Assembly: GCF_964355755.1 (NCBI RefSeq)
Contig: NC_092671.1
Coordinates: 24,982,070-25,046,069 of the forward strand
Reading direction: 5' to 3'
DNA length: 64,000 nt
Source: Antedon mediterranea
Taxonomy: Eukaryota > Echinodermata > Crinoidea > Comatulida > Antedonidae
A program made the position numbers and the translations under genes. Below the pieces are notes generated by a model. The model made no database searches, was not told the origin of the DNA, and was given only the letters and a program-made list of their open reading frames with translations. Shown piece by piece: positions 12,401 to 24,400 of this stretch; the stretch's first letter is position 1; each line of letters begins with the position of its first letter.

Positions 12401-15400
12401 TATTCTGCTGTTTTTATCTTGAAAGATGTCGAAGGTTAGGCAGTTATATGTCACACACTATATGTTGGCTTTTCTAATGCGGATCAGTCAACAACCCTGC
12501 GCCGTACAAAAATATATTTTACAAAAATCTGAACATTCAGTAGTACCATATTCATTATTATATTTCTTTTCATAGTTACCAACCATCTCACATCGTGCAG
12601 GACGGTCCCACATTTCCAAGGGATTTTTAATGAAACACGCATTTTCAAAAATCACATGCGTGACCACACATTTGTCACGCATTTAACCTATGTCTGATCA
12701 TCTCTTATCAAGAAGCGCAATAAGGAGTGCCATTTACCGACCACCTAGATGTGCCATTTATCATGAATTTTTATATGCAAGAGTACCATTTTCGGCCATC
12801 TAGGGTTGTCATTTAACTAAATTTGTTTTGCCACAGGCCCCACTATGGGTCCATGGTCCAAACCCTACAAACACCTCTGGCTACGGGCTTGTAGTATACT
12901 ATCTATAAAATCCTATTGTGACACCTTTACCTCAACATACAAAAGTTATTTAGTATTTATAGTACGGTATGTATTATTTGCTTTAATCAGGTTGGTGATG
13001 TATATTGAAAGAGATAGTCAACGACGTCAAAATGGTGGCAAGCAAGAATCTAACTGGGACTACCTTAACAAATGTCTTGTACTAATAACTAACTATCTGG
13101 TAGAAATACTTCCACAAATTATGGGTTAGTAGAACTTAATGTCTTTTGCCATCGATGGCAATATCTACTGACATCAGGGTATTAATCAAAACGGTACTGG
13201 GTTCTGGTTCTATAGTCACAACATGGTAGTATCACGTAAAAGACAGAAATAAGTAGATATATAAATCATCATAAGGTAATGATCATGAAATCAAAACGGT
13301 ACTGGGTTCTGGTTCTATAGTCACAACATGGTAGTATCACGTAAAAGACAGAAATAAGTAGATATATAAATCATCATAAGGTAATGATTATGAAATCAAA
13401 ACGGTACTGGGTTCTGGTTCTGTAGTCACACCAGATAGACTTTCTTCATTAGTGCTTCTATGAATGGATGACTAGTTGGAAGCAGGAACTCTAATAGACC
13501 AAACCAAAGTACTGTTTTGATTTCATGATCATTTAGGAAATGACCTCGAGTATGATCAATTTGAGTCCTTTTATATATACTCCATCAGACCCACCATTAA
13601 TTGTTTTGCAAGTATTTACATTAAAAAGTAATGACAATTCGTTTAAATTTCATATTTTATAAACATTAAATTAAAAATGTTTCAGGTGATGCTGTGCAAA
13701 GTTTGGAGTCAGTGGCTGGCAGACGACATCCCTCAACTCTCCAAGCCAAACATCTTAAAGCAACCCTTCCTCTTTTACCTGTTTCACTTCATCTTATTAC
13801 AAGCCAGGTAAGATGCAAGATAATAGAGAATACATATACGAATACAAAGGTTGCCCAAACTGCCTATTTTTGTGATAACTTTATTTTTTAATAAACATTA
13901 AAAGACAACATTGGCTAGTATAAATTCTGCAACCAAATGTTTAAATGAAGATTTTACAAAAAGCAATAATCAAAAACAAACATAATAGTCCTATACAATG
14001 ATAACAAGAGCAACTAGTGATTATATGTACTCCGCCATTTCTGATATCCAAAATTAAAAACAGTTAACCCCCCATTTTTTTAATTTCTACCAATTGAAAT
14101 ACTGAACTAAAGTGTGGGAGGTGTCTAATGTAATATAGTATGTATATTATTGTATAAAAATGATGACCACAAAATTTGGTCCAAAATTAGAATCCTAGTC
14201 TGAATTACCTCCATAATTGAATGGAGTCATTTCCTAGCTATAATTAGTAAAATATTAAAAAGTGGTCCAGAATAGTGATCATGATCCGGATTGCCTCCAA
14301 TATTCATTAGAGTCTTCCATAACCATCCATGTAGTTTAAATGTGGTAGGCCAGAACATTGAACATTCGGAAAGGCTACGCTAGCGCGTTTTCCGCTGTAC
14401 TATGGACGCTAAAATAATGATATCGATCTTCATAAAGATGGCCTAGAAATTGGATGAGCAAAACTAATATTTTCGGGATAGGTACGACCCATTTGACTAA
14501 CTTTTAGAAAACTGTATCAGCTGCCAAGGGTCGCTGTCATTGATAAAAATAAATAAATGTTAATTTGATTTAAGTTTAGAGCGAATGATTTTCATATGTA
14601 TTTCCGACTGTTGTGATCTTTCTCTATTTTCAAATAATAAAAACAATAGTAGCCAGAATGCGCACTCTTTTGTTGGGAGTGAAAATACAGAGATAAAATG
14701 TTATAGCGCCGCCATCGCTAAGAGAAAAAATCTAATGCGCACACGTAAGCAAGGATTTTTCTTCTTTTGCTGCCCTCCAGAGTTCAATTTTTCTGCTAAG
14801 ACGGTTTGATAAATAAGATTAAGTTATTTGCCTAAGCACTTCTTAAATATTTCAGCTTAAGCAAAAATATAAGCAAATATTGATAAATGCCAACCCTGTC
14901 TTGTGGTTACAGCCTCAAATTAATAGAATAACAAAAAGTGGTCCAGAATTGACATCCTTGTCCGGATTGCCTCCACAATTTTTCCGTGCCAATCTATCTA
15001 TCTGTCTGTCTATCTTTTAGTTTTGATGTTATACGGACAAACACACAAATACGTATAATATAGACAAGAAGGGAGCCAGCTGTTTTTCCCCCATCCATCC
15101 CACTGCAACAATACCACCCGAATCTTTCCCCTGTGACATTCCCCTCCTCTCCAGCATATTTTTCCATCTCAAAAAAAAAAAAAAAATGGTCAATTAAAAT
15201 AATAATATCAACCTTTTTTCAAGATACTACAATCAAACTTGTTATAATGTTTACTTGTTGCTAATGGATCGATAAGGAATCGAGTTAAAAACTATTGAGT
15301 TTTCTGATTCGTTTAAGATTTTCCGTGGCTGTGTTGCTAATGAGCAGTTCATTACATACATGGGAGAGCTAGTTAGTCATCTAAAATTGATTGATTGTGG

Positions 15401-18400
15401 AGAAACAAATATTGACCCAGCTGTAGGTATGTATAACCGTAATGATTATTCTATTAAGACTGAAATGATCTGTATCTATTCTATAAACAGCTGAAAATTA
15501 CTAGTCAACCTAATCATCATACATATAGATAAACTCACTCTCCAAGTGCCTAAAACAAACTTGACAAATTCCCCATTCTCACAAGGCATTTTCTGCCACT
15601 GTACCTTTCCTCGGAATCCATTACATTGTACATATATGTAATTCGTCTACGTTCAAAAAGTTTAAATCTCTTCTTAAAACCCACCTTTTCGATTATAAGT
15701 GCTGTGAGACGTTTTGGTAAAGAGCCTCTAAATATTCATATTTCTTATTACAGTCCCAACATGGAAGCCCTCTAGCGTCACTTGTCACAAAACATTGTGT
15801 ATATTAATGTCATTATGCGACTTTATTTATTTTTGTTATATGGAATTTTGACAGGGCGTATTGGAACAGAGGAATACATAGAAACTGTCTTGTCAATACT
15901 GGAAGCCACAACCCAGCAGCCTGCAATCTTAATGCAACACCAAGAAGCCATTATTGTGTCTGTGTATCCACACCTAGCTGAACTTGTCAACTCTGACAAT
16001 GGTTATACATTTTTTTTCTTCTTTAAATTTATGATTTTACTAAACAGTATTAAGCAAAATATTTTTATTAATTAAAATATTCTTATTAATTAAAATTTAT
16101 TTAATTTATTTATTGTGGTATATTGAAAAAAGTTAACAATTTCAAAGCATTCTATAAAGTTCACCATGCTATGATTACATAAAATTGTTTGAAATTCTAA
16201 AAAGTTAAAATAACAATACCAAATACAAAAAAACCATGAAAAATTCAAATCAATGAATATGCAAAAAAATTAAAAATGATATCAATTTCATCTCTGTTCC
16301 ATGTGCAAGCAATAAAAAAAAAAAAGTCTATGTCATCAGCCATCATAGAATTGTTTAGAGTTTAAATGGCAGTTAAAGGTTGGTTTCCACTTGGATGCAA
16401 AGCAAGGACGTAGACGCAACGCAAGCGTGTTGACCAATGACCAGCGAAATTTCGAATAATCCGTCGCTTGTGATTTGTCAACTCACTTACGTTGCATTAC
16501 ATTAGCAGTTTTTAGCCCACACTCACAGATTTTCTCATCTTTATTTTATTTATTGTTATCTCAGTATTAACACTGATTGATTTAGAGTTTCTGTCATTTT
16601 TTCATAAAGTAAATAAATGGAAAAACGTTAAACAATAGGGAGGTTTCACAATCTTAAGAAAACAGATACGTCACACATTTTTGAAAATTTTGAGCTGATC
16701 CATATTTCATATTCGTAAAGCGTATTCGTGTTGACGAATATCACCAGTCATATTTGTAACTACAAAACGAGTATAGTTTTTAATCTAGTTTGCACATTTT
16801 GCATTTGAATCAGGAATGATTCATGATTATAATATAATTGTAGATTTATTGAAAGTAATTTACTAAAAGTAATTGACTAAAATACCAGGTCAATTTTGAT
16901 AAATAGCAGTTTTTAAAGTTCTCACTCGCTTTGATAGGCCTAGGCAGCTATGCCACAAACTTTACATTCTGTATTTTTTTCATACAGGCAGCACAAAAGC
17001 TCTTTGCTTACATATTTTGGTTGAGATCACAAGTCTGTATCTAAATCATAGAAACCTGCAAGTAGATGAGACAGGAGATTCACATGAGAAAGTCATATAT
17101 GAAATAATCAATCAACATGTTATGGGAAATTTAGAAAGAGTTTTGCTGGAACCGGACCCATTCCCAGTATATGCACTAAAGCTAATGTTGGCGCTTGTTG
17201 AAAGAAACCATGATTTTGTTAGGTAAGCTACCTTGATAACATTTACCTTCAGTTATGTACTTGTATCATTATTTCAATTATATCACCCTTGTTGAGTATC
17301 AGCCCTGAGCTTTAGGAGAGGATAGAGTACAAAATGTTTGGCACTACTGTACTATTATTAAATAAAAAAGATGCTAACTAAATTTCAGATGGTGCATGTA
17401 GGTTACATTATATGGGTTAAGCATGTACACAACTCACATCAACTGACTGCAACTCACATCAACTGACTACAACTCACATCAACTGATTACAACTCACATC
17501 AACTGACCACAACCCACATCAACTGACCACAACCCACATCAACTGACTACAACACACATCAACTGACTACAACTCACATCAACTGACTACAACTCACATC
17601 AACTGACTACAACTCACATCAACTGACTACAACTCACATCAACTGACTACAACACACATCAACTGACTACAACTCACATCAACTGACTACAACTCACATC
17701 AACTGACGACAACACACATCAACTGACTACAACTCACATCAACTGACTACAACTCACATCAACTGACGACAACACACATCAACTGACAACAACTCACATC
17801 AACTGACTACAACTCACATCAACTGACTACAACTCACATCAACTGACGACAACACACATCAACTGACCACAACTCACATCAACTGACCACAACCCACATC
17901 AACTGACTACAACTCACATCAACTGACTACAACTCACATCAACTGACTACAACTCACATCAACTGACCACAACTCACATCAACTGACGACAACACACATC
18001 AACTGACAACAACTCACATCAACTGACAACAACTCACATCAACTGACAACAACTCACATCAACTGACCACAACCCACATCAACTGACCACAACCCACATC
18101 AACTGACCACAACACACATCAACTGACTACAACTCACATCAACTGACTACAACTCACATCAACTGACTACAACTCACATCAACTGACTACAACTCACATC
18201 AACTGACGACAACACACATCAACTGACAACAACTCACATCAACTGACGACAACTCACATCAACTGACAACAACTCACATCAACTGACAACAACTCACATC
18301 AACTGACAACAACTCACATCAACTGACAACAACTCACATCAACTGACTACAACTCACATCAACTGACCACAACTCACATCAACTGACCACAACTCACATC

Positions 18401-21400
18401 AACTGACCACAACTCACATCAACTCACAACAACTCACATCAACTGACAACAACTCACATCAACTGACCACAACTCACATCAACTGACCACAACTCACATC
18501 AACTGACCACAACTCACATCAACTGACCACAACTCACATCAACTGACCACAACTCACATCAACTGACAACAACTCACATCAACTGACTACAACTCACATC
18601 AACTGACTACAACTCACATCAACTGACTGCAACTCACATCAACTGACTGCAACTCACATCAACTGACTACAACTCACATCAACTGACTGCAACTCACATC
18701 AACTGACTACAACTCACATCAACTGACAACAACTCACATCAACTGACCACAACTCACATCAACTGACCACAACTCACATCAACTGACTACAACTCACATC
18801 AACTGACTGCAACTCACATCAACTGACTGCAACTCACATCAACTGACTACAACTCACATCAACTGACAACAACTCACATCAACTGACCACAACTCACATC
18901 AACTGACTACAACTCACATCAACTGACTGCAACTCATCAACTTTGAATTGTGCATAGTATTTGCTACAGTGACTACTTACCAACAGTTCATTCTATCTAC
19001 ATATTTTGTTCCATTCGGTAGCTTGAACATGGCCTTGCTCTTGCACAAATAGTTCCTTTCAGTTGAGTTAAGATCCATTCTGCATTCTTCACAGATTACT
19101 CTACAAATAATGAATGTTTATGAGTTGGATGTTGAGATATTTAATGAGGCAATTAAACCGAGTTTAAAACAGAGCAGTCAATTTTTCATCAAATGAAATA
19201 TTCTGTCCATTCAATGAATAATAATAATATTTCTTTTATAATAAATCTACTTTTATTCATCGTAAATCATCGATAAATGCTAGTCCAGGTAGCAAGGCCA
19301 TTTAAAAAGGCAGTGCTCCAACTTTAGACGCGGAGTAAAACAGTCAACAATGTCACTTGGCAAACATTCTTAAAATGTTACCGAAAGTTGCATTTGAGCA
19401 TGTTAATTATCACCATTAGATATCGCTTTTCCGTGAGATGTGTAATTAACCAATCAAATTGCATGAATATAATCAGGTGTTTTGTGATACTAACTAACGT
19501 ACATTATAAATGATTTCTACTTTTTCTACTCTATTTTTTTTCTTATACAGGACAATCCAAGATTTAGGCCTTCTACAGGTGTTATTTCAAGTTGTAGTTG
19601 ATCACCAGCAAGTGCCTACAAGTAGTGCAATGTGTCTTGTTCTCAACATCTTTCAGTGCTTGATAATAGAACAAAGCTGTATACCTCAGATGATTGACTT
19701 TGGTTAGTAGGATATCTTATCACATAGTTTAGTTTAGATGGTTAAGTTTAGGCAGTGTGTGCCTTTTTAAACGAATCCGATTGGTTTTTAAATGTGTTGG
19801 TGGTTTCAGAAATGACGACTTCGGTTGGCAAACTATTCCTATGTGTAATTAATTCAATTCATCGACATTTTTATTCCTTAATCAAAATAAAAACATATAC
19901 AAATACAATACAAACTAGATTTAATTCGTCACTATGACGAATTATAGGTTATATGCATTGATTCAAATAAAGATAATTGATTGATTTAAGATATATTGAT
20001 TGATTGATTTTCTCAGAATCATTAGTTATTTATAATATATGACAGGATCTTGCTAACGCAAATACAATAGCCGGTATCATAATCCGATCAAAGATCTTTC
20101 TGCGTATATAATGTCATAAACCACATTTGTGTTTTTATTTAGATTTCATTATAAATCATGTGTATAATCTATACACTAAGAAATATAATTGAACAACCAA
20201 TACGGATAATAAAAAAAATCTTATTTCGTTTGGTTTCCCAAGGTGAGACTCGAACTCGGTACTTGACTGCTATAGACACGAGCAAAGACCACCGAGCCAT
20301 ACACAACTGACTAAAAGTTATGGAAAAATTCCTCCGTGTATTTACTATGCAGTAACCACTTTGGTGCAGATAGATTATTACATACCGCAATGAATTATAA
20401 TGTTTTACTATGATGACATCTTTAAAAATTTAAAAAAATGATGCACTGTCAAACTATATACTTTTAACTTTAATATATGAACTTCTTAAGGAAGAAAGTT
20501 AATGTTAAGTTTGTTATTTTGGCCTAAGAATATGTTATAATTTGTTTGATTGTCGAAGTTAATTTTGTTAAATTTAATATGCCATTAATGATGACTTAAT
20601 CAACTTTTGTTCTTCTAATTTCATAATAAATCATACATATGATACATACACTTCAAGAAAATTAAATAAAAAATAGATGTTCCCGAGCATTGTAACGATA
20701 TATATTAATTTTAAAATTTAGTATATTTTCACCATTTTGTTAACTTACACGTGCGTAGCCTGTCACTTTTGACGTGCTCGTATAACGCTGTTTCGCGTTG
20801 AAAAGTGAATAAAATATGATGATATTATTAAAGAAAGGTTATACAACAGTAATCGGACAAAAACAGTGCGCATTAACGTTTGACGCGCAGTGCGCATGCA
20901 ATAATCTGCGCACTCATGGCAATTTTTTAAACGCTTAAAATTGCCTGAAACGTACTCTAATTTCATCGAAAATAAATTCTGACAATTTTCAACATTTTAA
21001 GCGCGCGTACGCATGCGTTATATGCGCTACGCACGTAATTGTATTGCCATATGATGAAATATGACCTGAAATTTATGAGTACCAAATTTTGTTTAATTGT
21101 GATTCATGCTTGTGAAGATATGATTACAAACGTGATTTCGTTAAATCGCGCGTAGACCGCGTAATTTTTGATTGCGCATCGTGAAAACATAACCACATCG
21201 ATTCCTGGCCATAAGGAATATACTCTGAAAAATTGACTTAGTTAGATGAAACTGATATCAAGATAATTGACGGACAAATAGTGCTAAGGAAAGAATAAAT
21301 AAATAAATAAATAAAGAAATAAATAAAGATTCTGACAGAATCAAGAGGTTATATGCATGAATGCATGCATATAACCTAATAATAAGATAATGGAATGGGA

Positions 21401-24400
21401 TACAAAATAAGCACAAGTGCTTTAAGCATGTAACCCTAACAAAAAGATCAAACAATTAGTACAAACAAAAAGAACAAACCAAAATAACATAATGTGATTT
21501 ACTTAACTTAAATATTTCTATTGTTATAATATTGCTTTAATCTCTGTTTAAACAAACTTAAAGTGGGGGATTGTTTTATATAGTCTGTTAAATTGTTCCA
21601 AATATGTGTTCCTTGGTAGGAAATACATTGCTGTCCGACTTTGGTGCGTTTTAGTTGTGGACAGTAGTTTGACCTGTTTCTAGTTGAGTAATTATGGAAT
21701 GAGGCAGATGTACTAAATAAGTTATTAAATGATTCAGGTAATAGATTATGTTTATATTGATACATAAATATAGCAGTGTGTTTCGTATAAAGGTCAAAAA
21801 TATTTAATGTTTGGGTCGAAATAAAAAGTGGATGAGAAGGATGCATAAAATGAACATGACAAATATTTCTAAGTGCTTTTTTCTGGAGAATATGTATACG
21901 GTTTAAGTTTGTAAGTGGATCTCTTACAGTTCAATCTTTTGTGAAATTTTGGTTTGTCTAAACTGATGTCCTCGTGTATTTCTGCTTACATTGCATATCA
22001 TTTGAAAGATGTCTTCCGTGGCTAAACCATTGAAACCTTTGACAATTTTGAATGTGATCAAGTTACCACAAATTCGTCTGTCATACAGGGTTGATAGGCC
22101 AAGAAACTTTAAACGATCTTCATATGAATAAGAATGGATAGCTGGAATTAGTTTGGTCGCACGATGTTCAAGTGCGGTTATGTGTTTTTGGAGAGAAGGA
22201 TTCCATACCTGGACACAAAATAGGGTTGTGTCCTTTTATGCTGCTCCTTTCGGCCGCTAACGTCAATAGGACAGAAGCTGTGTGCAATGAAAGAATGTTT
22301 AAATAGTTTCCATTTTCCAATCTTAAAATATTTGAGCGCAAATTGGAAACATGAGAGTGCCTTCAATAGGTGACACTTCCCTAGTAAAATAGGATCATTG
22401 AAAAGGTGAGGTCAGATTGCATTGTTACTGCCGGATAGTGTGAGCTTCAGATGTTCAGATGCATGTATGAAATTGTATTTTAACATACCTTTTAAACAAA
22501 CATTTGTTTACACTAATTTTAGTTTAATTTAATTGTTTCCCAGGTTTGGTTAAATACATAGTTGAGTTATTCAATGGGGCATCTCACTTACTTGAAAGAC
22601 AAGATGAGAAATCAGACAACAAATCTGCATACATCTTAGTACAGTGTCTGTTGGAGACGTTAAATGCTATTCTCAAACATGTTGCTGGGGTTGTGAGACA
22701 GGTTCTTCAGGTAAACTCTTTAATTTATATCAACATTATAATCTTATCTTCTTGTAGTCTCTTTAACCAATAAACTGTTGCTGTATAGTTATTATTTCTT
22801 CATTGTACTTCTTAGCTCATCTCGAGTGGATATGCAGTTCTTACGTCAATTCTTTATTCCTCCACTATACATATATATTTGATATAATTACATGACCATG
22901 TTGATCCCTTTAAAACTTCTCCCGATCTACTCTTATTATACATGTGAAGTTAAAAATCAACACTCATCCAACGCCTGTGGGTTTACAATATTTCTGCCTT
23001 TATCCATATGGTCTACACAAGAGAATCTTCATAATCAAATCAAGAACTAATTAGCATATCAATATACACCTGTTTGGACTATTTAATTATGTTTTTAATC
23101 ATTGACAACATTTACATGTGATTTACATTTACTACTATAATCACATTTTTAATTTGTTTGTTTAATTCATAATTATTAATTTTTCTTGTCACCAGATAAC
23201 CATGAACCTTTTTTTATCATGTTCATCATATACAATTATCGATATGTTTGTGTCATAATATATTTTGTTTTTGTTGTTTCAACAATAATAAAGATTTATT
23301 ATAGTGTATAAAAATATACATCAAACACAAAAGCAGCCGCTAAAGCATAAAATACATCATTATTCCAATACTTGGAAAGATAAATAAAGGTTTATTATAT
23401 TGTGTAACACATAAATAAACAACCCACAATTCTTTTTAAATTGTATTATATGTGATATTATTCTATTAATAGTTTAATAACTATCTAGCTGTAGAGGAAG
23501 ACCAGTTGAAAGACTAAAGAAAATATAGACGAAAAAAAATACAGAATTTCTTGAAAACAAAATTACACTGGCCCACTTGAAACGCACCTTGCCCACGAAA
23601 AGAATAAATGGTACAAAATAGTAGAACGCGCTATGTCTATTACGAAAATGAAGCATATCTTAATATAGTTTAATAACTTGTTTTATGTTTGTTTTCCTAG
23701 GCCAAGCAAGATAGAAAAGAGACAAATGTAGCTGAGGACCTTTTACTGAGTTTAAAACCAGCAATTCAGCTAACAGACAACCTAACAGCTTTGGTAATCA
23801 AATGATTAATAGTATTTTGGAATGGGTTAGGGTGAAGGGTTTTTTAATCTTATAGTCTATTGAAAGTGATTTGAAAAAGTTGATAATTTCATTGTGCCTG
23901 TCAAAGGAGAACGTGCAATATCCCATGTAAAAAATAGAAATATAGTTGACTAATGAAAACAAGCATGAATGTGCGATACTCGGGGTACAGCAAAAGAAGC
24001 TGTAATGACGTCATAAGACCGGATGTAAAGTCACATACACATCAATAACCTCGCTACCAAATACGGCTATACGGTACCATCTTCGAGACGTGATATGGCT
24101 GCATCCGGTTTGAAATTAAAAAATCCAGCTCTATAAATTTGAGGACATGTTCCTGTAGTATACCCATGCCAAATCCCAGCTCAATACTACAATGAAAAAG
24201 TAAGGAGTAGTACTTTATAAATCGCATTTTTTACTCAATAGTGTCCAGATGGAAGAAAAAGAGAAGATGAGCAAGTCCTAGACTCGGGTACCCCAACTAA
24301 AAACTAATATAAAAAGAGTTATGCGAACTTTGACTTAAGAATTTGTAAAAAAAAAATGCAAAAATATTACTAGCCTCGATACGGATAAGCCTACTTACGT

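Noticed and set aside
12845-13129. 94-codon frame starting MGPWSKPYKHLW as an independent gene
   Set aside because: Its C-terminal half is the ULK4 exon 12991–13124 and its N-terminal half is intron read-through.
17431-18940. CRISPR-like appearance of the 20-bp array
   Set aside because: Units abut directly with no unique spacers, and the sequence is an animal intron. It is a minisatellite. The same applies to the 37-, 65- and 75-bp arrays.
20210-20320. Functional tRNA gene on the minus strand
   Set aside because: A and B boxes are present, but the acceptor stem pairs poorly and an AT-rich tail follows. SINE or pseudogene is more likely.
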